Below, in pieces: positions 48,410-57,795 of a stretch of DNA of 64,000 nt. The notes beneath the pieces are model-generated. The model saw only the letters and a list, made by a program, of their open reading frames with translations, was not told where the DNA came from and searched no databases. Position 1 is the stretch's first letter; each line of letters begins with the position of its first letter. The stretch comes from JBEIGE01 sp040382055 (GTDB lineage: Bacteria > Pseudomonadota > Gammaproteobacteria > Burkholderiales > Burkholderiaceae_C), in assembly GCA_040382055.1 (NCBI GenBank), contig JBEIGE010000007.1, positions 1 to 64,000 on the forward strand, given 5' to 3'. The position numbers were made by a program, and so were the translations under genes.

Positions 48410-48796
48410 ATGAAAAGTAATCCAGTTGCTTGGTTTGAAATCTATGTTCAGGACGTGCCCCGTGCAAAGGCTTTTTACGAAGCTGTGTTTCAAGGCACAT
48501 TGGAGGAGTTGAAGAATCCTGACCCCGTGGGTTTCCCTGAAATGGAAATGTGGGCTTTCCCGATGTCCATGGACGGCTACGGTGCAGCCGGTGCATTGGT
48601 AAAAATGGCCGGGTGCCCATCTGGCGGCAGTACCTTGGTCTATTTCTCCTGTGAGGATTGTTCAGTTGAAGCCCAACGAGCCGTATCTCACGGAGGAAAA
48701 ATCTTCAAAGGCAAGATGTCGATTGGTCAGAATGGCTTTATTGCGCTGGTGGTCGACACTGAGGGCAATACGATTGGTCTGCATTCAATGCAATGA
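48410..48796 (+). CDS. VOC-family protein (glyoxalase/bleomycin-resistance fold)
   Basis: The product has 128 residues with AAAGGAG upstream. WFEIYVQDVPRAKAFYEAVFQG and NGFIALVVDTEGNTIGLHS are the two half-motifs of the vicinal-oxygen-chelate fold. The second metal Glu seems replaced in this single-domain form. Substrate is unknown. It stands alone between brnTA and the Rieske oxygenase. Confidence 0.88.
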   Translation: MKSNPVAWFEIYVQDVPRAKAFYEAVFQGTLEELKNPDPVGFPEMEMWAFPMSMDGYGAAGALVKMAGCPSGGSTLVYFSCEDCSVEAQRAVSHGGKIFKGKMSIGQNGFIALVVDTEGNTIGLHSMQ

Positions 48797-48966
48797 GTGC
48801 ATGGCCTCACACTGCGCTCTGATCGTGAGCCTCAGCTTTCACTCTTTGATGCTGGTGGCCTGTTATTTGCTAGGATAAAAGCCAGAGTAGAAGCGTTCAC
48901 CCTTGGGTCTCAATCACCCCGATGGGCCGGAAATTGCTCTTGTTCATTTCTTTTCAGGAGCGCTCT

Positions 48967-50010
48967 ATGCTGGTTACCCAACAACCCATTCTTCGCAAGT
49001 TCTGGCATGCCGTCATGCCGCTGGCGGACCTCGCCAAAGGCCCCAAGCCATTTACCCTGCTTGGGATTGACATTGTTGTTTTTCTGGACGCCCAGGGCCA
49101 GCCAGCAGCCCTGCGGGACCGCTGTTGCCACCGCACGGCCAAGCTCTCCAAGGGCTGGTGTGTCAGTGAAGCCGGCAAGCCTTGCGGTCAGGGAAACTTG
49201 CAGTGCGGCTACCACGGCTGGACCTACAACCGCATCGGCCGGGTGGTGGTGATCCCGCAGTACGAGGCAGGGCGCGAAATTCCCAAAGATTACGCCACCA
49301 CCGCCTACCATTGCGTGGCGCGCTACGGCTATGCCTGGGTGGCCCTGGAAGACCCGGTTGCCGACATTCCAGCGGTGCCTGAATTTTCAGACCCGGCCTA
49401 CCGGACCATCTTCCAGTTTTATGAGCGCTGGGCCACCAGCCCGATGCGGGCGCTGGAGAACTCGTTTGACAATTCGCATTTCAGTTTTGTTCACCGCGCC
49501 ACCTTTGGCGTGGCGGCCAGCCCGAAACCCAGTAAATACGAGCTGATCGAGAACGACGCCGGTTTTTATGCCGAGACCGTGATTGATGCAGCCAATCCCG
49601 AGCGGTTTCAAAAAATCAGTGGTGTCAAGGACGCCATCACCCAACGCCATATGCGCAACGCCTACTTTCTGCCGTTCTCGCGCCGGTTGGATATTGAATA
49701 CCCCTCGGGCATCCGGCACATCATCATCAACTGCTTTACCCCGATTGACGACGGACACATTCAGCTGTGTCAGTGGTTGTTTCGCAATGACACCGAGGCG
49801 GATTGTCCGGCGCAGATGCTGATTGATTTTGATGCGGAAATCACCCGTGAAGACAAAGACATTCTGGAATCGACCGACCCGGATGCCGTGGTCGATATGC
49901 GCCGCCGGGGCGTGGAGTATTCGATGGATTCAGACAGGCCGGGCATCATGATACGCAAGGCCCTGATGGAGCTGCTGGCGCGTAACCAGGAAACTGAAGT
50001 ACACCGTTGA
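48967..50010 (+). CDS. Rieske-type ring-hydroxylating oxygenase, alpha-like
   Basis: The product has 347 residues from ATG 48967 with CAGGAG upstream. The Rieske [2Fe-2S] ligands are in RCCHRTAKL and QCGYHGWTYN; the spacing is longer than usual because of an inserted CVSEAGKPCGQG. The mononuclear iron site is NSFDNSHFSFVHRATFG (Asp-x2-His-x4-His pattern). It resembles monooxygenase/demethylase members such as VanA-like enzymes, but the substrate is open. No ferredoxin or reductase gene is adjacent. Confidence 0.88.
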   Translation: MLVTQQPILRKFWHAVMPLADLAKGPKPFTLLGIDIVVFLDAQGQPAALRDRCCHRTAKLSKGWCVSEAGKPCGQGNLQCGYHGWTYNRIGRVVVIPQYEAGREIPKDYATTAYHCVARYGYAWVALEDPVADIPAVPEFSDPAYRTIFQFYERWATSPMRALENSFDNSHFSFVHRATFGVAASPKPSKYELIENDAGFYAETVIDAANPERFQKISGVKDAITQRHMRNAYFLPFSRRLDIEYPSGIRHIIINCFTPIDDGHIQLCQWLFRNDTEADCPAQMLIDFDAEITREDKDILESTDPDAVVDMRRRGVEYSMDSDRPGIMIRKALMELLARNQETEVHR

Positions 50011-50034
50011 AGGCAATGCTGGTTTGAACAGCCT

Positions 50035-51915
50035 TCAGTGAGCCAAAAGCCGCCAGTAAGCCAGCAGCAGAACCGCAGCAAGCAAGCCGCAGCCAGCGAA
50101 AACAGGCCATCCCAAAGGGCGCTGGGCATAGGGGTCGCTGAGCGAACGCTCGGCGTTGGCAGGCAACATTGCCACTTCGGTGAGCGTACGGCCAAAAGGA
50201 ATGTTGATGCGTGCCCGCGCATTGATGGCCCAGCCGTTGGCATCCAGAATCGGACCCAGATTGCGGCTGCGCAGCTTGAGCGCAGCCAAAATAACCGCAG
50301 GGGTAGAAATGGCCAGCATCAAGCCCAGTAACGCCAGCGGTATCTGCCACCAGTGCAAGGCAAACAGACCCGTGAGCGCAGTGGCCAAAGCGGTGCCGAT
50401 GGCGCCCACGGCCAGGCCAATGGCCGCAAAAATACCGGCAAACTTGCCCACGTCAAACGCTGAGGGCGCAGTTGGCGCAGTAGGCACATTGGCCGCCGTC
50501 TTGTCTGATCCGGGGACCCGAGTTGCCTGCAGCGCGGCCAGGGCCATGCGGTCTTCAGACGCCTGGGCTTTGCTGGCCGCCAGCTTGTGCATCTGGGTTG
50601 AAATCATGCGAGCCAGCTGTTTGTAGGGGGACCAGAAGGCCTGGCTCAGGCTGATGGGGTGGCTGATGATGCTGGTGATGGTGGCGTCCCAGTCCTGCCC
50701 CTGGCGGTCATAAAAGACGCCATTTCGACCCACAATAAGTTGATCCGAGTCGCCCGCCGTAAAGGCTGCAGCAATGGTCATTTTCTGGCTGCCTCGAACG
50801 CACTCGCAATAGACCAGAAAGATGCGCGACAGGCTAGCCAGACTGGCGTGTCTTGCGGCGTCGTTGACGGCGACACACAGTTCACAGGAGCGGCCATCCA
50901 GGTACAGGGTGCCAACCTGAAACGTCGCCTTGCCCTGGCGCGTATAAAAATCCTTGAAAGCAACAAAATTATTAGCCAAGGTTTGCAGATCACGCACCAG
51001 CCTTGCCAATTTTTCAAGTCCGCGCACGCCTGGGTCTGCGGCAGTCGGTTCGGGCTTGGCGTCAAGCCAGGCTTTGTAAGGAGCCAGGTTTTTGCGCAGT
51101 TCATGCCACTGCTCTTGGTTCAGCGTGGTCTGCTGCCCCAGCACGGGAGCCACCGTCAGCTGATTGAAGGTGGTTAGGCGTTCTGCCCAGGCTGGATTCA
51201 CACCCAGTGTCAAATTCAGGACCAGCGAGGGTGTGACTTTTGCAATGGGCATGCCTTCGATGCCCGAAACATCCGTACTCAGCGCCTGGGAGGAGAGTGC
51301 TTTGAATGCGTCATCTGAGGCGTTCAGTGCAACACCTGCCCGTTCGTCAAATGCCGCAAGCTGGCAGCGCACAAAGTAGTCGTCAATTTTTTTGGTCACA
51401 GCAAGCATTGCGTCAAAGGCTTGTGCTGTGGCATCGCCCAAAGGGCGTACTTCATTGCCGCTGGTCTCCCAGGCCGACAGCGCACTTTTGGCAAACCCCG
51501 CTTGCGCAGCTCTGGTTTCTTCTACGGTGAGAATGTCCTGACCCGATTTGCCCAGGTCCCGGACCAGTTGGGAGGCAGCAGCAGCAATGCCTTGTCCCTC
51601 TTCATCATCGGTACGCAAATCGGTCAGAGCGATGCCCTGGCGTTTCTCGGTCAGAACCTCAGGGTTGAGCAGTCTTGCGCTGGCCCATTCAATGGCACGG
51701 ATCAGCTCAGGTGCACGAACATGGCCATCGTTGTCGCTATCGATCAGGGCCAGGGTCTGCGGGTCAAATTCAATGCCCTTCACGGGGCATGACAGCGCCA
51801 CCCACAATTTTTGGTCGAGCTGCGCCAGGGCACGCAGTTCGGCGGCTGTTTCCAGGCGAACCTGGTCGAAGCCGCCCGCTCTGAAAAAACGCCAGACTGG
51901 GTTTTCAGGTTTCAT
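50035..51915 (-). CDS. Large membrane protein with an EF-hand-like loop, function unknown
   Basis: The product has 626 residues. An N-terminal soluble region includes a single EF-hand-type loop, DSDNDGHVRAPE, near 60. A long helical soluble domain follows (to about 470), with DGRSCELCVAVND and a beta-rich core. Two transmembrane helices at about 490-545 and a C-terminal one (about 600-622) follow. It appears monocistronic and I do not recognise a characterised family. Confidence 0.75.
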   Translation of the reverse strand: MKPENPVWRFFRAGGFDQVRLETAAELRALAQLDQKLWVALSCPVKGIEFDPQTLALIDSDNDGHVRAPELIRAIEWASARLLNPEVLTEKRQGIALTDLRTDDEEGQGIAAAASQLVRDLGKSGQDILTVEETRAAQAGFAKSALSAWETSGNEVRPLGDATAQAFDAMLAVTKKIDDYFVRCQLAAFDERAGVALNASDDAFKALSSQALSTDVSGIEGMPIAKVTPSLVLNLTLGVNPAWAERLTTFNQLTVAPVLGQQTTLNQEQWHELRKNLAPYKAWLDAKPEPTAADPGVRGLEKLARLVRDLQTLANNFVAFKDFYTRQGKATFQVGTLYLDGRSCELCVAVNDAARHASLASLSRIFLVYCECVRGSQKMTIAAAFTAGDSDQLIVGRNGVFYDRQGQDWDATITSIISHPISLSQAFWSPYKQLARMISTQMHKLAASKAQASEDRMALAALQATRVPGSDKTAANVPTAPTAPSAFDVGKFAGIFAAIGLAVGAIGTALATALTGLFALHWWQIPLALLGLMLAISTPAVILAALKLRSRNLGPILDANGWAINARARINIPFGRTLTEVAMLPANAERSLSDPYAQRPLGWPVFAGCGLLAAVLLLAYWRLLAH

Positions 51916-51959
51916 GCCATGTCCTTGGTGGGTCAGATGGTTCAGGGCTAAAGAAAAAA

Positions 51960-53330
51960 TCAGCGGCGGGCCAAAGCGGTGAGGCTGCGCACATCCGGGG
52001 TCTGCCCCAGGTTCCAGCAGGCCGCCATCAAGGCTTTTGTATTCTCTACGCCGATCACCGGGTCGGTCATGGCGCTGAATTTGCCCTCCAGCATGGCATC
52101 TTGCATGGGGTTTTGTAGCGAGCCGATGGCGTGCTCAACAAACACGTGCACGCGTTGGCCGTCTTTGAGTACGGCGGTCACATCGGCGCTGGCCTCATCA
52201 ATCGAGTCGTCCACCGTGGCCACCACCTTGCGGCGCAGTGCCACCATGTCAGCACGGTTAACGATGTCGTCAGCGTATTCGGGCTCTCCGGCTTTACCAA
52301 AGATCAGGCCGCAAGCGCAGCCGTGGTAGACGCTGAACTTGCCCTGCAGGCCATCGGCAGGTTCTTTTTTGCCGGTGAGTTCCAGCACCAGAGAGTGCAC
52401 CTTGAGCTCAATGCGCTCAACCTGGTCTGCCGTGATGCCCCGGGCGCGCAGCTGGGAACAGGCATCAATGCTGGGGTGAATCACGATGCCGCAAGCAAAA
52501 GGTTTGTAGGTGTTGAAGGAAATCTCGAAACGCTGGCCCAATTCATGGGTGATTTCATTCCAGTCGTATTTGGTGGAGATGGTCTGGACCATGCCGCGGG
52601 GGGCTTCAATGGCCTTGGGGCTGGCCGTAAAGCCTTGGCTGGCCAACAGGGCCGACATCAACCCGGCGCGCGCTGCAGCACCGGGGTGCAAGGGCTTGGT
52701 CATGGTGCCAAATTGCTCGCGCATGCCGACCGGCTGCGATGCTGCTATGCCCAGCGCCATGGCGGTTTGATGCACATCCAGCCCCAGCAACCGTGCACAG
52801 GCCGCCGCTGCACCCAAAGTGCCGGTGGAGCCCGTAATGTGCCAGCCCCGGTCGTAGTGCTCAGGGTACATGGTGTTACCTACCCGGCAGGACACATCGA
52901 TGCCGATGACCAGGGCATCAATGACCTCACGGCCTGTGGCGCCCCTGTGTTCGGCCAGTGCCAGTGCAGCAGATGCCACAGGCCCGGCAGGGTGGATGAT
53001 GGTTTTAAGGTGGGTGTCATCAAAATCGAAAGTGTGGGAGGTGATGCCGTTGATCAAGGCGGCGCTGGCCATGTCCACTTTGTCGTTGCGTCCCAGCACA
53101 CTTGCCTGCTGCGAGGGCTGCAGCAGGTTCACGGCCGCCAAAGCAGCGACAGCAGATTCGTGGTGCGCAGCACCCACGGCGCAACCTAACCAGTTGAAGA
53201 AGGTGCGATGGGCCTCGTGGTCAACAGCATCGCTCCAGCCTCGGGAGGGATGGTTGGCCACAAACTGCGCCAGAATTTGCGTGATGGGTGGTGCGTTGTG
53301 GTCAGCGGTGACCTGGGTATTGCGAGCCAT
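51960..53330 (-). CDS. MmgE/PrpD family protein
   Basis: The product has 456 residues. The fold is recognised from FDFDDTHLKTIIHPAGPVASAALALAE, GIDVSCRVG, GWHITGSTGTLGAAAACARLLGLD and KPFACGIVIHPSIDA. Relatives include 2-methylcitrate dehydratase and cis-aconitate decarboxylase, but many members next to Bug-type binding proteins act on other tricarboxylate-like compounds. The Bug-family gene just upstream on the same strand probably supplies or senses the substrate. Confidence 0.9.
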   Translation of the reverse strand: MARNTQVTADHNAPPITQILAQFVANHPSRGWSDAVDHEAHRTFFNWLGCAVGAAHHESAVAALAAVNLLQPSQQASVLGRNDKVDMASAALINGITSHTFDFDDTHLKTIIHPAGPVASAALALAEHRGATGREVIDALVIGIDVSCRVGNTMYPEHYDRGWHITGSTGTLGAAAACARLLGLDVHQTAMALGIAASQPVGMREQFGTMTKPLHPGAAARAGLMSALLASQGFTASPKAIEAPRGMVQTISTKYDWNEITHELGQRFEISFNTYKPFACGIVIHPSIDACSQLRARGITADQVERIELKVHSLVLELTGKKEPADGLQGKFSVYHGCACGLIFGKAGEPEYADDIVNRADMVALRRKVVATVDDSIDEASADVTAVLKDGQRVHVFVEHAIGSLQNPMQDAMLEGKFSAMTDPVIGVENTKALMAACWNLGQTPDVRSLTALARR

Positions 53331-53378
53331 GCCGTTCTTTCTTGTTGTGAGTTATTAAGGGTTAAGAAAACAGTCGGA

Positions 53379-54359
53379 TCAATTGTCCAGGTCAATCTTG
53401 CGTTCACGGGCCAGCTTGGTCCAGCGCGCAATATCAACCTTGATGTATTGGTCAAACTGGTCTGCGGTCATGGGTGTTGGCTCAACGGCTTCTACCGAGA
53501 GTTTGTCGCGCAGGTCTGGCGCAGCCAGTACGGTATTGAGGGTGTCGTTGAGTTGCTTGACGATTGCCGCTGGCATGCCAGCAGGTCCCACCACGCCATA
53601 CCATTGCTGGGCATCAAAACCTTTGTAGCCCGACTCATCCAGGGTGGGGATATCCTTGAATTGGGGGTGGCGTTTCGTGCCGGTAACGGCCAGCGGCTTG
53701 ACCCGTCCGGAGCGGATGTGTGGAACCGCCGCTGCCAGGCCCGGGAACATGGCCTGTGTCTGCCCGCCAATCAGGTCTGTGAAGGCTGGCGCAATACCCC
53801 GGTAGGGGATGTGCACCATAAAGGTATTGACCTGTTGCTTGAACAGTTCCATGGTGAGGTGCGTGAGTGAGCCGGCACCGGCCGAGCCATAACTGATACG
53901 GCCCGGGTTCTTGCGCAAGTAATCTACAAACTCTTTGAGCGTGTTCACGGGTAGCGCCGCATTGACCACCAGCACATTGGGTGTGCTTCCGATCATGCCG
54001 ATGGCTGTGAAATCCTTGATGGGGTCGTAGGGCAGTTTGCGCGTTGCCGGACTGGTTCCATGGGTGGCAACATAGCCCTGCATGAGGGTGTAGCCATCGG
54101 GCGCGGCTTTGGCGGTGTTCTGGCTGGCAATAACGCCGCCGCCGCCGCCCTGATTTTCCACCACGATGGTTTGGCCCAGAACCCTGGCCCAGCGCTCGGT
54201 CACGGTGCGACCTACCATATCGCTGCCGCCACCGGCAGCCACTGGCACGATATAGCGGATAGGTTTGTTGGGGTAAGCGGCCTGGGCCGAAGCCAAAGTC
54301 GGCAACCCGGCAGTTAAGGCCAGCAGGGGTGTGGCTTGAAGTAGCGTGCGGCGTTTCAT
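53379..54359 (-). CDS. Bug-family tripartite tricarboxylate transporter binding protein
   Basis: The product has 326 residues from ATG 54359, which has AGGAAAAACC upstream. The signal peptide (LLQATPLLALTAGLPTLASAQ) is followed by the Bug signature YPNKPIRYIVPVAAGGGSDMVGRTV and later HIPYRGIAPAFTDLIGGQTQAMF. These periplasmic proteins bind small carboxylates. The membrane TctA/TctB partners are not in the window, as is common for orphan Bug proteins. It is upstream of the MmgE/PrpD gene on the same strand. Confidence 0.94.
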   Translation of the reverse strand: MKRRTLLQATPLLALTAGLPTLASAQAAYPNKPIRYIVPVAAGGGSDMVGRTVTERWARVLGQTIVVENQGGGGGVIASQNTAKAAPDGYTLMQGYVATHGTSPATRKLPYDPIKDFTAIGMIGSTPNVLVVNAALPVNTLKEFVDYLRKNPGRISYGSAGAGSLTHLTMELFKQQVNTFMVHIPYRGIAPAFTDLIGGQTQAMFPGLAAAVPHIRSGRVKPLAVTGTKRHPQFKDIPTLDESGYKGFDAQQWYGVVGPAGMPAAIVKQLNDTLNTVLAAPDLRDKLSVEAVEPTPMTADQFDQYIKVDIARWTKLARERKIDLDN

Positions 54360-54431
54360 GAACGGTTTTTCCTTGTATGCCAGAGATGGGAGGGTGACTA
54401 TTTTCGCATGCGCGCTGCTATATTGCCCCTG

Positions 54432-55463
54432 ATGCGAAAACCCTTGGTGGTGATTGTGAGTCCTGCCTTGGCTCAGGCCAATAATGGCAACTGGCAAACG
54501 GCCTGGCGTTGGTCGCGCGCGCTGGCGGCTCACTACCGCACGCAGATCGTGAGCGACTGGCCTGGGTCTGCTTCTGCCACAGCAGCCCAGCCGGAGCGCT
54601 CTGATCCGCCGGTGGCCATGCTGGCATTGCACGCCCGCCGATCAGCTGCCTCCATAGCGGCCTGGGCGCGCAGTTATCCTGGCCGGGGTTTGGCGGTGGT
54701 GCTCACGGGCACTGACCTTTACCGTGACATTCAAACCGATGAAGCAGCAAAGCGTTCTCTGACCTTGGCCCAGAAGCTGGTGGTCCTGCAAGACCTGGGG
54801 CCGCAGGTGTTGCCATTTGACTGCCAACACAAGACTGTGGTTATTTTCCAGTCCACCCGAACGCGACAAACCCTGAGCAAAAGCAGCCGTCATGTCCGCG
54901 CCTTGATGGTGGGGCATCTGCGCGAGGAAAAATCGCCACAGACGCTGATGCAAGCCGTCCACCTCGTGTCGTCTTCACTGTCCACTGACCAGCGTAATCC
55001 AAAGAAAATTTTTATTGACCAGATTGGCTCGGCCTTGGACCCTGTTCTGGGTGAGCAGGCCATGGCGACGGCGCGCGATTGTCCGCACTACCGTTGGCTG
55101 GGCGGTTTGGAGCATGAAACAACGCGCCGGCATATTCAACGTGCGCACGTGTTGGTGAACTGCAGCCGCATGGAGGGTGGAGCCCATGTCCTCATGGAGG
55201 CTATGTGCAGCGGCACGCCTGTGTTGGCGTCCCGCATTGATGGCAATGTGGGCATGTTGGGCGCCGACTACCTGGGGTATTTCCCCTGGGGTGATGCCCC
55301 GTCGCTGGCGAACTTGCTGCGCCGCTGCCGCGACGACCCCGGTTTTTTACCCGCACTCAGGGCACAATGCGAATCCCGCGCACACCTTTTCAGGCCAGAT
55401 ACGGAACGTGCTGCTTTGCTCGGCCTGGTTGACCAACTGGTCTCTCAGCGGCCAACAATTTAA
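54432..55463 (+). CDS. senB: SenB-type glycosyltransferase (selenosugar synthase family, TIGR04348)
   Basis: The product has 343 residues from ATG 54432, where homology begins; ATG 54408 is an alternative. It is a GT4-type fold with PALAQANNGNWQTAWRW, VLTGTDLYRDIQTD, MVGHLREEKSPQTLMQAV and the nucleotide-sugar motif RMEGGAHVLMEAMCSGTPVLASRIDGNVGMLGADY. This pattern is the TIGR04348 family, whose characterised members (SenB) make a selenosugar from selenophosphate and UDP-sugar. The next gene, 15 bases downstream, encodes selenophosphate synthetase, which fits. SenA, needed for selenoneine, is not visible in the window. Confidence 0.82.
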   Translation: MRKPLVVIVSPALAQANNGNWQTAWRWSRALAAHYRTQIVSDWPGSASATAAQPERSDPPVAMLALHARRSAASIAAWARSYPGRGLAVVLTGTDLYRDIQTDEAAKRSLTLAQKLVVLQDLGPQVLPFDCQHKTVVIFQSTRTRQTLSKSSRHVRALMVGHLREEKSPQTLMQAVHLVSSSLSTDQRNPKKIFIDQIGSALDPVLGEQAMATARDCPHYRWLGGLEHETTRRHIQRAHVLVNCSRMEGGAHVLMEAMCSGTPVLASRIDGNVGMLGADYLGYFPWGDAPSLANLLRRCRDDPGFLPALRAQCESRAHLFRPDTERAALLGLVDQLVSQRPTI

Positions 55464-55478
55464 GTCTCTCTGATCACC

Positions 55479-56546
55479 ATGAATACACCCACTTTGAACC
55501 GCCAGGAACCCCGCTTGACATCTCTCTCTCACGGGGGCGGTTGTGGTTGCAAGATTGCCCCCGGTGTTTTGTCGGAGATTCTCAAGAGCACTAACCGCAT
55601 GCCCATGCCCCCCGAGTTGCTGGTGGGCATTGAAACGGCTGACGATGCGGCTGTCTACAAACTCAATGAAGAACAGGCGCTGATCGCCACCACCGATTTC
55701 TTCATGCCCATTGTGGATGATCCCTTTGACTTTGGCCGGATTGCGGCGACCAATGCCATCTCGGATGTCTATGCCATGGGCGGAACACCCATCATGGCGC
55801 TGGCCCTGGTGGGCATGCCCATTAATGTGTTGTCGCTTGAAACCATAGGAAAAATTCTCGCGGGTGGCGAGTCCGTGTGCCGCGATGCGGGTATTCCGAT
55901 TGCAGGCGGTCACACCATTGATTCGGTCGAGCCGATTTATGGCCTCGTGGCCATGGGCCTTGTGCACCCCAAGCGGGTCAAACGCAATGCCGATGCCAAG
56001 GTTGGCGACCGGCTCATACTGGGCAAACCACTGGGCGTGGGAATTTTGTCTGCCGCGCTCAAAAAGGAACAGCTGGATAAAGCCGGCTACGCCCGCATGA
56101 TCGAGATCACCACCAAGCTCAACACCCCCGGCCCTGAGCTGGCTGCGCTTGAGGGCGTGCATGCCCTGACCGACATTACTGGCTTTGGCCTGGCTGGCCA
56201 CGCACTTGAGCTGGCACGCGGGGCCGCCTGTACGGTGCAAATCAACTGGGCTCATGTGCCGTTGATTGAAGGTGTGCGAGACATGGCATTGCAGGGCATG
56301 GTCACCGGCGCTTCCGGGCGCAACTGGGCCGGATACGGCGATGCAGTTGTATTGCCAGCCGGATTTGCAGCCCAGGACCAGGCTTTGCTCAGCGACCCGC
56401 AAACCAGCGGTGGCCTGCTGGTGTCCTGTGCACCCTCAGCCGTGGCGCAGGTGCTGGATGTGTTCCACAAGCACGGTTTTACAACTGCGGCTGATGTGGG
56501 CGAAATCGTCGCTGCTCAAGGTGCAAGCCAACTGATCGTCAAGTAG
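55479..56546 (+). CDS. selD: Selenophosphate synthetase SelD/SenC
   Basis: The product has 355 residues. The catalytic loop is HGGGCGCKIAP with Cys22 and Lys25; the family often has Cys or Sec here. Further motifs are DDAAVYKLNEEQALIATTDFFMPIVDDP, FGRIAATNAISDVYAMGG and LTDITGFGLAGHALE. It makes selenophosphate from selenide and ATP. Being directly downstream of the SenB-type gene, it may serve selenosugar synthesis as well as, or instead of, tRNA/protein selenation. It overlaps the convergent Hsp70-like gene by eight bases. Confidence 0.95.
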   Translation: MNTPTLNRQEPRLTSLSHGGGCGCKIAPGVLSEILKSTNRMPMPPELLVGIETADDAAVYKLNEEQALIATTDFFMPIVDDPFDFGRIAATNAISDVYAMGGTPIMALALVGMPINVLSLETIGKILAGGESVCRDAGIPIAGGHTIDSVEPIYGLVAMGLVHPKRVKRNADAKVGDRLILGKPLGVGILSAALKKEQLDKAGYARMIEITTKLNTPGPELAALEGVHALTDITGFGLAGHALELARGAACTVQINWAHVPLIEGVRDMALQGMVTGASGRNWAGYGDAVVLPAGFAAQDQALLSDPQTSGGLLVSCAPSAVAQVLDVFHKHGFTTAADVGEIVAAQGASQLIVK

Positions 56547-57795
56547 CCATTTGCCCCGCAACGGCCAAGCCGGAAGCAACACCGAGGAAAAGATCGCCCT
56601 GAACCAATTCGGATTGGGGAAAAGCGGCTTTCATGGCGTCCGTGAGGGGCGTGAATGCGCAGGACCCGCCGGTGAGGTACACCACCGGAACGTGCATCAA
56701 ACCGGATTCACGAACGCAGGCCCAGGCACAGTTCACGATTTGTTGAACTTGTCCGTTCAGGGTGTCTGCCATGGCTGAGACCGTCAATAGGGTTGACAGC
56801 TTGGGCGATACCACCCCCAGATCAATGCTTGCATTGACATGGTGGGATGAACAGGCAATTTTGGCTGCTTCGACTTGCGCCAGAATGTGATGCCCCAAAC
56901 GTTCCTCCAGCACGCGCAACAAGCGGGCATACAACTGCGGGTCACTGAAATCATCGCGCAACTGACGGGCACTGTGCAGGCTTTGGCGTGAATAGGCACG
57001 ATGGATCAGATGCCAGGTGGCAAGGTCAAAAAACAGCCGTGAGGGAACTTCCCGGCCATGCGGCCCGACGTGCCGGAATCCCAGCAAGGGCATCACCACA
57101 GACAAGTCGAGCAGGCGGTCAAAATCCGTGCCGCCTATATGGATGCCTGTCGTCGCCAGGATATCCGCCCTGCGCCGTGCCCCCGGTTGCTGCCCAGACT
57201 TAAGATGAATGACCGTGAAGTCTGAGGTTCCGCCGCCGATGTCGACCACCAGTGCGGTGGTGTCTGCAGTGATGCGACGTTCAAAATCATATGCGGCGGC
57301 GATGGGCTCAAGCTCAAAAGTTACCTGGGCAAAACCAGCTTCATGGGCCGCCCGACCCAGGGTGGCTTGAGCCTGCGCATCACGCTGCAGATCACCATCC
57401 ACAAAATGCACCGGCCGACCCAGCCGAGCCAGGGTGAAGACCAGACCCGTGTGCAGTTCGGCGCGCCTTTTGATCTCTTTGAGAAACAGCACCAGCAGGT
57501 CGAAGAAACTGGTCATCCGGCCGTTGATCAGCGTTTGCTCATCCATCAACGGGCTTCCCAGCAGGCTTTTGATGGACCGCATGAGCCGTCCCGGCGTGCC
57601 TTCCAGGTAGGCGTTCAGGGCCTCAGCACCAAAGAGTATGCGTCCGTCTTCGCTGGAAAAAAACAGTGCCGTTGGGATGGACAGGCTGTTGCCTTCCAAA
57701 GGGATAGGCCAGACCTGACCGTCTGGTTTGACTGTGGCGGCTGCCGAGTTGGAGGTGCCAAAGTCGATGCCAAGAGCCGGTGCCTGGGCTGTCAT
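56539..57795 (-). CDS. Hsp70-like ATPase (YegD-like)
   Basis: The product has 418 residues from ATG 57795, overlapping the next upstream gene's stop by four bases. The actin/Hsp70 ATPase fold is shown by LGIDFGTSNSAAATV (phosphate 1), FELEPIAAAYDFE, LVVDIGGGTSDFTVIHL (phosphate 2) and VVYLTGGSCAFTPL. The substrate-binding domain of true DnaK is absent, as in YegD-type proteins. Client or role unknown. It forms an operon with the carboxylesterase. Confidence 0.9.
   Translation of the reverse strand: MTAQAPALGIDFGTSNSAAATVKPDGQVWPIPLEGNSLSIPTALFFSSEDGRILFGAEALNAYLEGTPGRLMRSIKSLLGSPLMDEQTLINGRMTSFFDLLVLFLKEIKRRAELHTGLVFTLARLGRPVHFVDGDLQRDAQAQATLGRAAHEAGFAQVTFELEPIAAAYDFERRITADTTALVVDIGGGTSDFTVIHLKSGQQPGARRRADILATTGIHIGGTDFDRLLDLSVVMPLLGFRHVGPHGREVPSRLFFDLATWHLIHRAYSRQSLHSARQLRDDFSDPQLYARLLRVLEERLGHHILAQVEAAKIACSSHHVNASIDLGVVSPKLSTLLTVSAMADTLNGQVQQIVNCAWACVRESGLMHVPVVYLTGGSCAFTPLTDAMKAAFPQSELVQGDLFLGVASGLAVAGQMAT

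Noticed and set aside
54408..54432. Possible leaderless start of the senB-like gene with TATATT as -10 element
   Set aside because: The spacing is suggestive, but one AT-rich hexamer is not enough evidence without transcript mapping.
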